In this document: in pieces, positions 1 to 8,391 of the stretch
Layout of the letters: the number at the start of each line of letters is the position of its first letter
Numbering within the stretch: position 1 is the stretch's first letter
Source of the DNA: Shewanella pealeana ATCC 700345
GTDB lineage: Bacteria > Pseudomonadota > Gammaproteobacteria > Enterobacterales > Shewanellaceae
DNA length: 64,000 bases
Assembly (NCBI RefSeq): GCF_000018285.1
Contig: NC_009901.1
Span: forward strand, 2,913,001-2,977,000
Direction of reading: 5' to 3'
Notes under the pieces: model-generated
Database searches by the model: none
Told to the model about the DNA's origin: nothing
Seen by the model: only the letters and a program-made list of their open reading frames with translations
Translations under genes and position numbers: made by a program

Positions 1-460
1 ACGGCTTGAGTACTGTCATATTCACATTCGCAGCAGTACTATCTGTGTAAGACTTAACGGCCAAGTGATTCACTGCAATTTCGGTAAAGACCTGAGTCGA
101 AAACCAACCTTGATGCTCAGTCATCAAACCTAGCTGAAATTTATAATAACTCGCATTTCCATGTGGAGAGCCTGTTTTAGCATGTTGCACTGAAGCTCTC
201 ACATTTAGCTGATCCGTCGAATATAAATAGCCCATGTGCCACTTGTCGCCACCTAAATTAGTATTGGCGGAAAACTTTTGATGACTAGTCGCAAAACTGC
301 CCCCAAGCTTAAAAACATCGCCATCGAAGCCAACATAAAGCGAATCATTTAAATTAAGGGGATCGGCAATATGCCTGAAATCATTAGCATAAGTAGGCAA
401 AGAGATAGCAGAAAGTAATAAAAGAGAGCCTACAGAAGCTGTGAACGCCTTTACTGACAT
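1..460 (-). CDS. Partial exported hypothetical protein (N-terminal part)
   Basis: This reading frame opens with ATG at 460 and stays open to the window edge (153 codons), so the C-terminus is missing. The N-terminus is a textbook signal peptide: MSVKAF, a hydrophobic stretch, then TYA-ND around residue 25. The mature part alternates polar and aromatic residues (LYVGFDGDVFKLGG, WHMGYLYSTDQLNVRA, KFQLGLMTEHQG), which looks like beta strands of an outer-membrane or periplasmic beta-rich protein. I do not recognise the family. No strong Shine-Dalgarno precedes the ATG. It is transcribed divergently from the alkyltransferase-like gene at 662, with about 200 bases between them. Confidence is good that it is coding and low on function. 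Confidence 0.75.
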   Translation of the reverse strand, partial: MSVKAFTASVGSLLLLSAISLPTYANDFRHIADPLNLNDSLYVGFDGDVFKLGGSFATSHQKFSANTNLGGDKWHMGYLYSTDQLNVRASVQHAKTGSPHGNASYYKFQLGLMTEHQGWFSTQVFTEIAVNHLAVKSYTDSTAANVNMTVLKP

Positions 461-661
461 TATATATACCGTTAAAAAGCGCTATTATTACTTTAGCGCC
501 AAACTTCAGCAAGAGGTTTCACCTTATATTACAAGCAGATAACACATACACACAAATAACAGCAGCAAACCAACAAGTGTTGCCGTCAATGCTGAATGGC
601 GAATACAAACAAGCCTAAGAGTTGATTTTACCTATGTTAAAACCTACCGTAATAAAAGGAA

Positions 662-1024
662 ATGAGCACCATGCAAGCGAGTAGTAAACCTTCACCCATG
701 GCACAAATATGGCACATAGTGTCTATGATCCCTCAAGGTAAGGTCTATTCTTACGGTAAGGTGGCCGACTTAGCAGGCCTACCCGGCCGGGCACGTCTGG
801 TCTCAAAAGCATTACGCGCCGCTCCACCTGAGATGGCACTTCCATGGCACAGAGTGATCAATAGCCAAGGGAAAATATCCTTCGCTGAACATACGCCGCC
901 CTTTATAGAGCAGATGCAATGTTTACGGGCAGAAGGCGTTATAGTGAACCGTGGCAGAATTAAGCTGTCAGACTATGAATGGCAACCCGATATCGCAACG
1001 TTAGTGCTTTCCCTGCCATATTAG
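662..1024 (+). CDS. Alkyltransferase-like protein (ATL, YbaZ type)
   Basis: A 120-residue homologue of the C-terminal DNA-binding domain of O6-alkylguanine-DNA alkyltransferases. Residues 61-65 read PWHRV where active alkyltransferases have PCHRV. The acceptor Cys is replaced by Trp, the defining mark of ATL proteins, which bind O6-alkylguanine without repairing it and flag it for nucleotide excision repair. The winged-helix part (IPQGKVYSYGKVADLAGLPGRARLV, residues 23-47) is intact. The start is uncertain: ATG 662 lies one base after an AAGGA, while ATG 671 has a more usual spacing of about 10. Another gene follows 21 bases downstream on the same strand, so the two may be cotranscribed. The function is established for the family and inferred here. 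Confidence 0.9.
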   Translation: MSTMQASSKPSPMAQIWHIVSMIPQGKVYSYGKVADLAGLPGRARLVSKALRAAPPEMALPWHRVINSQGKISFAEHTPPFIEQMQCLRAEGVIVNRGRIKLSDYEWQPDIATLVLSLPY

Positions 1025-1045
1025 AAAGCAAATAAGGAGGTAAAT

Positions 1046-1831
1046 TTGCCTAGAAAGATACCGACTCTATTCGCTATTAGCCTGTTAGCAGCAAGCGGAA
1101 CAACGCTTGCCGACACCACAGTGCTAACGCCCCATACTGCCGAGTATCAAGTTTATTACGGCAGCATAGAGCTTGGGCGTGCTCGCTATATTCTTGAGGC
1201 TCCACAGGGCAATTTTTTTCAGTATCGTTTCGATAGCGATGTTGGACTATTAATGCTGTCCGACAAGCGTCACATCCTTAGCGAATTTACCTTAGAAGAT
1301 GCTAATCAGCTGGTGCCTATGCGCTACTCCGTCGAACGCACAGGTACAGGCCCGAGTTTTCGGGAGCAAGCCGCCTTTGCTAAAGGGCAGAATGTGGTTC
1401 ACAGCCGCTATAAAGATGAGCGCGCTAAGTTCCCCTACGACAATCAACTATTTGATCCATTGATGGTCCAACTGCAATTTAGACTCGATATGCAAGCCCA
1501 TAAAGATGAGCTGCATTACACCATGGTAAAAGAGGGAGAAGTCGATGACTACGCCTTTAAAATCGTGGGGAAGGAACGAGTTAATATAGAAAGTGGCAGT
1601 TATCAAACCGTCAAATTTGAAGTTGTACGTGATAGTAAAAAACGCCAAACCTTCTTTTGGATGGCGCCAGATCTCAGTTATCTGCCAATACGGTTAACCC
1701 ATTTTGAAAAAGGCAGTAAGCAGCTGGATATCAAGCTTCTTAATTATCGTTTTGGACCGAGTGATGAAAAGTTACAACCAACAACTGAGCAGGCGCTTGT
1801 CGATGATAAGGCTAGCAACGAGGAAGGCTGA
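1046..1831 (+). CDS. DUF3108 family exported protein
   Basis: A 261-residue protein that starts at TTG 1046, chosen because a strong TAAGGAGG lies at 1033-1040. A signal peptide (LFAISLLAASGTTLA, cleaved near residue 22) precedes a beta-rich domain that opens with HTAEYQVYYGSIELGRARY, typical of DUF3108 proteins, whose role is unknown. The C-terminal 25 residues are acidic and look unstructured. The gene follows the ATL gene by 21 bases and ends before a bidirectional terminator at 1858-1892, so the two genes probably form one transcription unit. The family assignment rests on the overall pattern and is fairly secure. No biochemical role can be given. Confidence 0.8.
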   Translation: MPRKIPTLFAISLLAASGTTLADTTVLTPHTAEYQVYYGSIELGRARYILEAPQGNFFQYRFDSDVGLLMLSDKRHILSEFTLEDANQLVPMRYSVERTGTGPSFREQAAFAKGQNVVHSRYKDERAKFPYDNQLFDPLMVQLQFRLDMQAHKDELHYTMVKEGEVDDYAFKIVGKERVNIESGSYQTVKFEVVRDSKKRQTFFWMAPDLSYLPIRLTHFEKGSKQLDIKLLNYRFGPSDEKLQPTTEQALVDDKASNEEG

Positions 1832-1857
1832 CTTTACTAACCATAAACATGCCAATA

Positions 1858-1892
1858 AAAAAGCTCGCTAGGTTTAACCTTGCGAGCTTTTT
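1858..1892. terminator. Bidirectional rho-independent terminator
   Basis: A GCTCGC-tAGG stem with its complement CCT-t-GCGAGC is flanked by an A-run on the left and a T-run on the right. It separates the convergent DUF3108 gene (+) and yafJ (-), and can serve both. Confidence 0.85.
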
Positions 1893-1908
1893 ATTTTCTA
1901 GCAATTAT

Positions 1909-2694
1909 TTAGCTCTGTGATGAACTCACCAACTCACCTTTTTTAAACAGCTTCCACTCACCTGGTGTAAGCACATTCCACTGTTCATTATTGGTGAGCG
2001 GTCGCGTGGCAATCACTGTGACCACATCATTAGGTGTCGTCTCTTTATCAAAATCGATTACCACATCGGTATCAATCAATTTAGCCTTGCCGAAAGGAGC
2101 ACGGCGAGTGATGTAACAAAGGTTATTACTACAATAACTCATTAAATGCTCACCATCACTTAAGATCATATTGAACACGCCTAAGGCGCGAATTTCATCT
2201 GCGAGGGTCGATATGTATTGATAAACAGTTAACCTATCATCGGGAGCTTGATCACCAAACTTCTCTACCACTTGATCCATGATCCAGCAAAAAGCCATTT
2301 CACTATCTGTATCTCCAACCGCAGTAAAACGCTTGGACACAAACTTGTCTTCATAATCACTCAACTGGCCATTGTGGGCATAAGTCCAATATTGCCCCCA
2401 AAGCTCCCGTGTAAACGGATGAGTATTCTCAAGAGAGACACAACCACGGTTGGCTTGACGAATATGGCTTACTACCACTTCGCTCTTTATCGGATAAGAT
2501 TTAATTAACTGGGCAATATGAGATTCGCTGCTAGGACGAGCATCCTTAAAAGTGCGATTGCCCTTACCTTCGTAGAAAGTGATCCCCCAACCGTCGACAT
2601 GAGGCCCAGTGACTCCGCCCCTTTGTGCTAATCCAGTAAAACTAAATACTATATCAGTCGGTACATTGGCGCTCATGGCCAGCAACTCGCACAT
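1909..2694 (-). CDS. yafJ: Class II glutamine amidotransferase, YafJ type
   Basis: A 261-residue protein close in length to E. coli YafJ. It begins MCELLAMSANVP, so the N-terminal nucleophile Cys2 of class II (Ntn) glutamine amidotransferases is present. Also visible are the HVDGWG motif near residue 33, SHIRQAN near 76 and THPF/AHNGQ near 91-111, which form the glutaminase pocket. There is no fused synthetase domain, so the partner and product are unknown for the whole family. In E. coli, yafJ lies close to fadE, as it does here. The substrate is unresolved. Confidence 0.9.
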   Translation of the reverse strand: MCELLAMSANVPTDIVFSFTGLAQRGGVTGPHVDGWGITFYEGKGNRTFKDARPSSESHIAQLIKSYPIKSEVVVSHIRQANRGCVSLENTHPFTRELWGQYWTYAHNGQLSDYEDKFVSKRFTAVGDTDSEMAFCWIMDQVVEKFGDQAPDDRLTVYQYISTLADEIRALGVFNMILSDGEHLMSYCSNNLCYITRRAPFGKAKLIDTDVVIDFDKETTPNDVVTVIATRPLTNNEQWNVLTPGEWKLFKKGELVSSSQS

Positions 2695-2786
2695 TAATCT
2701 CTATCCCATTCAATCTACTACATCATTAATAACGCCATTCTAACCACTTGATAGCCATTGTGGAATGCTGACTGCGTACAAATAAA

Positions 2787-2803
2787 TTAAACATTTGTTT
2801 GAA
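2787..2803. promoter_or_regulatory. PsrA-like operator upstream of fadE
   Basis: TTAAACATTTGTTTGAA is a 17-base imperfect palindrome that matches the PsrA-type fatty-acid-responsive operator (TTCAAAC-N3-GTTTGAA) known from Pseudomonas and Shewanella fatty acid regulons. A weaker related palindrome, TTAACGAACGTTTAA, sits at 2821-2835. Both lie upstream of the predicted -10 box at 2866. Assignment to PsrA is by motif only. Confidence 0.6.
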
Positions 2804-2842
2804 AACTACTTGTATTAAAATTAACGAACGTTTAAATTTTAT

Positions 2843-2871
2843 GAAACACAGGTCTGACCACAGGCTATAAT
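2843..2871 (+). promoter_or_regulatory. fadE promoter with FadR-like operator in the spacer
   Basis: A perfect TATAAT -10 box lies at 2866-2871. Seventeen bases upstream, GAAACA (2843-2848) is a weak -35. The spacer carries AGGTCTGACCAC (within 2847-2864), which holds the GGTCnGACC core of the FadR consensus. FadR bound there would block RNA polymerase, the usual mode of repression for beta-oxidation genes that is relieved by long-chain acyl-CoA. Confidence 0.65.
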
Positions 2872-2938
2872 TGTGAGATAGAACTCAAAATAAGTGTCTT
2901 TAGGTTAACTATAGCTCACACATAAAAGGAGAATTACA

Positions 2939-5386
2939 GTGACTACCCTACTTTGGATCATGGCGTTGATTTTTACCATAGGCGCTTTAGCTTATCTAAG
3001 AGTCTCTCTTTTAACCGCCACCTTAGGCACCGCGGTTGTATTAGCAATCGGAACCGGCGCCGCGAGCTTAAGCCCATTACTCTGGGTAGTATTTCTTGCC
3101 ATTGCCCTGCCTCTTAATATCAGCTCATTCAGACAGAACGTCATCACTCGACCCCTTCTTAAGATGTACCGTGGCATTATGCCGGAGATGTCTTCAACAG
3201 AAAAAGAAGCCATCGAAGCGGGAACCACATGGTGGGAAGCAGACCTATTTGCAGGTAAGCCCGATTGGAGCAAACTTCATAACTATCCAAAAGCTAGCCT
3301 AAGTGCCGAAGAGCAAGCTTTCCTCGACGGTCCTGTTGAAGAAGTTTGTCGCATGCTAAACCAACATCAAGTTTCTCATGAGTTAGGTGATTTACCAGAA
3401 GAAATCTGGCAATACCTTAAAGATCATGGCTTCTTTGCGATGATCATTAAAAAGAAATATGGCGGCTTAGAGTATTCAGCTTATGCACAATCACGTGTAT
3501 TGCAAAAACTTGCAGGTCTAAGCAGCGAGCTTGCCTCAACGGTTGGTGTTCCTAACTCATTAGGCCCTGGTGAACTACTGCAGCATTATGGCACCAAAGC
3601 TCAGCAAGACCATTACCTGCCCCGTCTTGCTCAAGGTCTAGAAGTCCCTTGCTTTGCATTAACTAGCCCAGAAGCTGGCAGCGATGCAGGCGCTATTCCT
3701 GATTTCGGTATCGTGTGTAAAGGCGAATGGGAAGGCGAAGAAGTACTGGGTATGAAACTAACCTGGAACAAGCGTTATATTACCCTTGCGCCAGTAGCTA
3801 CAGTACTTGGCCTTGCATTTAAGCTTCGCGATCCAGACCAATTACTTGGCAATCAAGAAGATTTAGGCATTACCTGTGCACTTATTCCTACCGACATTGA
3901 AGGTGTTGAAACTGGCCGCCGCCACTTCCCACTAAACTGTATGTTCCAAAATGGTCCTACTCGCGGTAATGAAGTGTTTGTACCACTGAGCTTCATTATT
4001 GGTGGCGTTGAAATGGCTGGCCAAGGCTGGAGAATGCTGGTTGAGTGCCTATCGGTTGGACGTGGTATTACTTTGCCGTCAAACTCTGCCGGTGGTATTA
4101 AAACTGCAGCCGTTGCAACGGGGGCTTACGCCCGCATTCGCCGCCAGTTCAAGCTACCTATCGGTAAACTTGAAGGCATCGAAGAGCCGATGGCTCGCAT
4201 TGGTGGTAACGCTTATCTTATGGATGCGGTAACCACACTGACTACAACGGGTATCGACCTTGGTGAAAAGCCATCGGTTATCTCAGCGATTGTGAAATTT
4301 CATCTCACTGACAGAATGCAACGATGTGTCATTGACGCCATGGACATTCACGGTGGTAAAGGGGTGTGTTTAGGCCCAAATAACTATCTTGGTCGTGGTT
4401 ATCAGGCAGCGCCTATTGCAATTACGGTTGAGGGGGCAAACATTCTCACTCGCTCGATGATTATCTATGGTCAAGGTGCTATTCGCTGCCATCCGTATGT
4501 ATTAGCCGAAATGGAATCGGCGTTCGATCCAGATGCAAACAAGGGCCTACGTGATTTTGATGCGGCTATCTTTGGGCATATCGGATTTACCACCAGCAAC
4601 CTAGTACGTAGCTTGTGGATGGGTCTAACGTCTAGCCGTTTCTCTAATGCGCCATACTCGGATAAGACGAAGCGTTACTATCAGCAGATGAACCGGTTCA
4701 GTGCAAACTTGGCGTTACTATCAGATCTAGCAATGGCAACATTAGGTGGTAACCTTAAGCGCAAAGAACGGATCTCAGCACGTCTTGGCGACTTACTCAG
4801 CCAGCTTTATTTAGCATCGGCAACCCTTAAGCGCTACGAAGATGAAGGCCGACTCACCGAAGATCTACCATTAGTACAGTGGGCAGTTGAAGACTCACTC
4901 TACAAATTACAATCATCTTTAGATGATCTACTCGACAACTTCCCCATGGGTTTAGGTATTGGACTACGCGCAGTGATCTTCCCATTCGGTCGTCCACTTA
5001 AGCGCCCAAGTGATGTGCTTGACCATAAGGTCGCTAAGATCATGCAAACCCCTTGTGCAAGCCGCGACCGCCTTGGTAAAGGCCAGTTCTGGACGCCAAC
5101 AGAGCATAATGCTGTGGGTATTCAAGAGCAGACCTTTAAGGATATCTTGGCATCAGAACCTATCTACGACAAAGTCTGTAAGGCCGCAGGTAAACGCCTA
5201 CCCTTTATGTGGTTAGATAAAATAGCTGCAGAAGGTAAAGAGCTTGGTGTGCTAAGTGAAGAAGAAGTCGCATTACTTGAACGAGCCGAAATTGGCCGTA
5301 TGAAGTCAATCAACGTCGATGACTTTGATCCTGAAGAGCTAAAAGCTCGCACGCTTGAGTACACAAAAGAGGTGCAAGCAGCTTAA
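2939..5386 (+). CDS. fadE: Acyl-CoA dehydrogenase FadE
   Basis: An 815-residue protein, the same size as E. coli FadE (814). It starts at GTG 2939 behind AAGGAG at 2927-2932. Two N-terminal membrane segments (about residues 3-55) precede the flavin-dependent dehydrogenase core. The core includes [14 protein letters not shown] near residue 240 and the EGANILTRS segment near 497, whose Glu is the expected catalytic base. It should catalyse the first step of beta-oxidation, acyl-CoA to trans-2-enoyl-CoA, at the inner membrane. The upstream region holds PsrA-like and FadR-like sites, consistent with induction by fatty acids. A strong terminator follows, so it appears monocistronic. Confidence 0.95.
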   Translation: MTTLLWIMALIFTIGALAYLRVSLLTATLGTAVVLAIGTGAASLSPLLWVVFLAIALPLNISSFRQNVITRPLLKMYRGIMPEMSSTEKEAIEAGTTWWEADLFAGKPDWSKLHNYPKASLSAEEQAFLDGPVEEVCRMLNQHQVSHELGDLPEEIWQYLKDHGFFAMIIKKKYGGLEYSAYAQSRVLQKLAGLSSELASTVGVPNSLGPGELLQHYGTKAQQDHYLPRLAQGLEVPCFALTSPEAGSDAGAIPDFGIVCKGEWEGEEVLGMKLTWNKRYITLAPVATVLGLAFKLRDPDQLLGNQEDLGITCALIPTDIEGVETGRRHFPLNCMFQNGPTRGNEVFVPLSFIIGGVEMAGQGWRMLVECLSVGRGITLPSNSAGGIKTAAVATGAYARIRRQFKLPIGKLEGIEEPMARIGGNAYLMDAVTTLTTTGIDLGEKPSVISAIVKFHLTDRMQRCVIDAMDIHGGKGVCLGPNNYLGRGYQAAPIAITVEGANILTRSMIIYGQGAIRCHPYVLAEMESAFDPDANKGLRDFDAAIFGHIGFTTSNLVRSLWMGLTSSRFSNAPYSDKTKRYYQQMNRFSANLALLSDLAMATLGGNLKRKERISARLGDLLSQLYLASATLKRYEDEGRLTEDLPLVQWAVEDSLYKLQSSLDDLLDNFPMGLGIGLRAVIFPFGRPLKRPSDVLDHKVAKIMQTPCASRDRLGKGQFWTPTEHNAVGIQEQTFKDILASEPIYDKVCKAAGKRLPFMWLDKIAAEGKELGVLSEEEVALLERAEIGRMKSINVDDFDPEELKARTLEYTKEVQAA

Positions 5387-5408
5387 TTACTGAGCAGAAG
5401 CACGCAGT

Positions 5409-5440
5409 AAAAGGCTTAAGTATTCACTTAAGCCTTTTTT
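5409..5440 (+). terminator. fadE rho-independent terminator
   Basis: Perfect 13-base arms (AAAAGGCTTAAGT and its complement) around a 4-base loop, followed by a T-run, beginning 23 bases after the fadE stop. Confidence 0.9.
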
Positions 5441-5475
5441 ATTTTTCATTCGTAATCAGCTTTCAACTAATCCAG

Positions 5476-5520
5476 TACTAAAACTAAGCTCTAAAACAAC
5501 TAAGTACTAAAACAACTAAG
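5476..5520. repeat. Short tandem repeat, 16-base unit
   Basis: The unit CTCTAAAACAACTAAG is followed by TACTAAAACAACTAAG and preceded by a shortened copy, TACTAAAACTAAG. It lies between the fadE terminator and the 3' end of the radical SAM gene and has no obvious function. Confidence 0.55.
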
Positions 5521-5540
5521 AGCTTAACGGCTAGCAAACA

Positions 5541-6827
5541 TTAAGCGGCCAACTCAATTGCTTGCTCACGTAAATAATCCATTCCCGCTAAAAAACCACT
5601 AAACATTTTTAGCGCAATAAATTGGCCAGCCTCGGTGGTAAAATAGCTATCCCCTTGCTTAATTAGCGCGCCAGAAGCTAATAGGTAAGTGAGTTCGACA
5701 GGAAAGGCTTGCCACAAGCTCTTACCCGTATGGGCTTTAAACAGCGCGTTATCTAAGCAGCCTTTCCCCATCATTATCATTAAATGATGCTGATTTATCG
5801 ATTTTACGCTAAGTAATTTATGATGACTTGTACCTACGCCGCCTTGATTAATCAATTGAATATATTTATCAATACTAAAGCTTGATATCTGAAATTGCTC
5901 GCCAAAGCGACCAAACGCACCCGATCCCACACCAAAGCAGTTTTCACCATCTAACACGTATTTGTTCTCAACAGCTTGGCCGAAATTACGGCTGTAAGTC
6001 CATGGGAACTCCATCATATAGCGATCTGACATCACCTGCTTAACGGCCAAAAACTGTGGAAAAAGATCTTTAGGCTCGCCCGCTAAACATTGAGACTTTT
6101 TACGACTCTTACCTATCCCTAGCGTCAACGGGTAGGTGGTTATTTGGTCGGGTTCCAATTGGATCAACCGCTTAATATCCGTCACGACACTATCGGGAGT
6201 CTGGCCTTTAAACCCGTACATTAAGTCCACATTAACCGTAGGAAACAGTTCGATGCCGCGTCTAATATCAATTTCTTGTTCATCACCTGAACCGAACTTT
6301 TCAAACCGGCTACTGGCTTTTAATATTCTATCGTCAAAGCTCTGTAAACCAATAGACATTCGATCTACTAAGCCATTAAGTACTTCAGGATGACCCGTTC
6401 TAAAGTAGCTAGGGTCAGTCTCACAAGAAATTTCACGCACTGTGGTTAAGCTTTTAATTAACTCGATGGTCTTAACTAACTCATCTTCTAGTATCGTCGT
6501 TGTACCGCCACCAATGTATACCCGGTTAAAACGAAGACCGCTCTCAATCACGTGGCGTATTTCTTTTCGTAAAGCCTGGAAATATTCGAGCGCTTTTTGT
6601 TGGTTATATTTAATTTTATGAAATGAGCAGAAGCGGCAAAGTGTATGGCAAAAAGGAATATGAATATAAAGGGTTTCAATATGTTGCTCTTGGGTAAAAG
6701 CTACTGATGACAGCGAGGCTGGAAGCACTGTAGCATCCGCTAAGCTAAGCGAATGCGTAATTGTATGCTGCATAACAAAATCCAGGCTTTGTGTTGCTAA
6801 ACTTAAACGTAGATCGGCAAATGACAT
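5541..6827 (-). CDS. HemN/HutW-like radical SAM protein
   Basis: A 428-residue radical SAM enzyme with the [4Fe-4S] motif CX3CX2C at Cys60, Cys64 and Cys67 (CHTLCRFCSFHK) and the YIGGGTTTIL SAM-binding loop typical of the HemN superfamily. The next residues are SFHK. True oxygen-independent coproporphyrinogen dehydrogenase (HemN) has an extra Cys two residues on (CX2CXC), so this is more likely a HemW/HutW-type relative involved in haem handling or degradation. No hut or haem-transport gene is adjacent to confirm that. The start is supported by an AAGGTGAG just upstream of ATG 6827. The substrate is inferred only at superfamily level. Confidence 0.75.
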   Translation of the reverse strand: MSFADLRLSLATQSLDFVMQHTITHSLSLADATVLPASLSSVAFTQEQHIETLYIHIPFCHTLCRFCSFHKIKYNQQKALEYFQALRKEIRHVIESGLRFNRVYIGGGTTTILEDELVKTIELIKSLTTVREISCETDPSYFRTGHPEVLNGLVDRMSIGLQSFDDRILKASSRFEKFGSGDEQEIDIRRGIELFPTVNVDLMYGFKGQTPDSVVTDIKRLIQLEPDQITTYPLTLGIGKSRKKSQCLAGEPKDLFPQFLAVKQVMSDRYMMEFPWTYSRNFGQAVENKYVLDGENCFGVGSGAFGRFGEQFQISSFSIDKYIQLINQGGVGTSHHKLLSVKSINQHHLMIMMGKGCLDNALFKAHTGKSLWQAFPVELTYLLASGALIKQGDSYFTTEAGQFIALKMFSGFLAGMDYLREQAIELAA

Positions 6828-7215
6828 AACTCACCTTGTGATGCTGAGTTTACCTAAACCTCAGGTAAGTGATTACCTAATACCTTACTCCTTGATTACA
6901 TTAAAAAGTGTGTTACAAAGCCGATGTTTAATGATAAAGCTCCCCTCTTGCACTAAGCCCGTCACAGAACAAAGCATTGAGCTCAGACAACCCCTGTAAA
7001 CAAACTCTAAACACAAAATACAGGGGCGTGGTATTAATCCTCACTCTCGTAACGTTGATTTTCTACATTTTAAAACCCCATACAGACCTTTGGCCAGTCT
7101 AAAGGCATCGGCTTTTCGAAAATGACAGAGGATCAACAACTCGATGTAGTGATCGCTTTTGCGAGGCAGGATCCTCAGCCTCTTACCATCAAGCAGGTGA
7201 AACTACACCATAGAC
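6828..7215. other. Intergenic region without recognised gene
   Basis: About 390 bases between the radical SAM gene and the small exported-protein operon. I see stop-rich frames, an inverted repeat CCCCTGTA (6991-6998) with TACAGGGG (7019-7026) around a 20-base loop, and a short AGAC/GTCT stem near 7084. The first could be a weak hairpin downstream of the operon at 7216-7958. Nothing else is supportable. Confidence 0.5.
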
Positions 7216-7587
7216 TCAGTTATTATCGTTAGCGATTGCAGTTGCTGCTCCAATAATAGCCCCGCCCACTATGACACCAGTCAAGAAATTATCATTGTTA
7301 TTTCTCCACTGGTCATGGCGGTTATCATGCAGAGCATGACGGATTTCGCGGCGCGCTTCGCGTTTTTCTCTGGCGACCTCTCGGTAACCCTCACGAATTT
7401 CACGTTTGGCACATTTGCGGGTCTTGCAACGTAATACTTCACGGGCTGCTTCGCGCTTTTCACGGTTAACTTCGCGGATCCCCTCACGGATCTCTTTGCG
7501 TACTTCGTAGCGGCCAGCATTGGCATCAAAGCTCCCTAGACCGGCAACCAGCAATACTGTCAGGGCGAGTGTCAGGTCTTGTTTCAT
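7216..7587 (-). CDS. Small exported Arg/Glu-repeat protein
   Basis: A 123-residue protein with a signal peptide (cleaved after DANA, near residue 24). The mature part is dominated by alternating Arg/Lys and Glu: two related segments of about 21 residues (KEIREGIREVNREKREA near 31-47, REIREGYREVAREKREA near 62-78) flank a Cys pair (CKTRKC). Such a pattern predicts a long charged helix. The end (FLTGVIVGGAIIGAATAIA) is a Gly-rich hydrophobic stretch like glycine-zipper segments, perhaps membrane-inserting. Its start overlaps the stop of the upstream gene (ATGA), so the two are translationally coupled. I do not recognise a named family or function. Confidence 0.75.
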   Translation of the reverse strand: MKQDLTLALTVLLVAGLGSFDANAGRYEVRKEIREGIREVNREKREAAREVLRCKTRKCAKREIREGYREVAREKREARREIRHALHDNRHDQWRNNNDNFLTGVIVGGAIIGAATAIANDNN

Positions 7588-7958
7588 TTTTTGCCTCTCG
7601 TGTCTTGATGAAATGCTGCGGCACGTTTTTCAAAGTTTGCTAACGCTTGTTTGCACTCCTGCACATTGAGTTCTATATTGGTGCCGTAACCAAAGCTAGC
7701 GGCATAGAGAAACGCTCGGTCACCACCCAGAGTGCGACTGATTTCGCTATTGATATTCATTGCCTCGGTTTCTAATTGTGCGCGTTGTTCTGCGGCCACA
7801 CAGCCAAGAGCTAAGCCTGTCTGATAGCCGAAATTCTTCAGTCCTGTATCAATTTTCTCTTCTTTTAATAAAATTTCCTGCTGAGGTTCGTCAGCCCAGA
7901 CTGGTGTTGTCAGTGTCGTTATCGCGACGAGTAACAATGTATTTGAGGTGCGACGCAT
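7584..7958 (-). CDS. Small exported hypothetical protein
   Basis: A 124-residue protein with a clear signal peptide (MRRTSNTLLLVAITTLTTPVWA-DE). It starts at ATG 7958 behind a GGAGAG. The mature part is mostly helical and contains two Cys (in ALGCVAAEQ and NVQECKQAL) that could form a disulfide. It is the first gene of a two-gene operon and its last codons overlap the start of the Arg/Glu-repeat gene by four bases. Coupled expression and shared export suggest the two proteins act together in the periplasm. The family is not recognised. Confidence 0.75.
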   Translation of the reverse strand: MRRTSNTLLLVAITTLTTPVWADEPQQEILLKEEKIDTGLKNFGYQTGLALGCVAAEQRAQLETEAMNINSEISRTLGGDRAFLYAASFGYGTNIELNVQECKQALANFEKRAAAFHQDTRGKK

Positions 7959-8391
7959 AAATCTCTCCAGGTCCCCAACTTTTGATTAATTCCACTTAGT
8001 GAAGTTTGCACTTCACTATAAGTGAGTCAGTTTCAGTGATTATTCGCTGATGGTGCTAGTAGGCCTGTGTGAAGATGAACGCAAGCTGAACGCTGACCGT
8101 AGGGCTGGCACTGCAGCAACGACAAGGGGTTGATTAGATTGACTGTTATAATTAATCACAGCGACAAATACCTGAGTGTCGACATAGAAAAACACTGGCA
8201 GATAGCCAGTGCTTTAGTTTCATCGCCCAGTAAAAAAATCGCCACAAACCATCGTTAATCAAAAGCATAGCCAAACAGGATGGCGACGATTAATAGTTCA
8301 AAGATCAATACTGCTCTTGAAATCAGTAAGGGAGGTCCATCTCTGATGGCTAAAGAGAACAAAAGCCCATGGCTCCTGTCCTCTTTTTATT
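7959..8391. other. Intergenic region with two hairpins
   Basis: About 430 bases between the serine permease 3' end and the small exported-protein operon, and the presumed promoter region of that operon. It holds a hairpin at 8193-8211 (CACTGGC/GCCAGTG) and a longer imperfect hairpin at 8352-8386. No open frame worth reporting was seen. Confidence 0.5.
8352..8390. terminator. Hairpin after sdaC, possible terminator
   Basis: An imperfect stem (AAAGAG..ACA..AGCC with GGCT..TGT..CTCTTT) just past the permease stop. The T-run is stronger on the plus strand (CTCTTTTTATTTT) than on the minus strand, so it may be a weak terminator for sdaC, or a plus-strand terminator of an unseen short transcript. 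Confidence 0.5.

Noticed and set aside
7281..7529. An 82-codon frame overlapping the Arg/Glu-repeat gene
   Set aside because: It arises from the repetitive composition of the real gene in another frame and lacks a signal peptide or a ribosome binding site.
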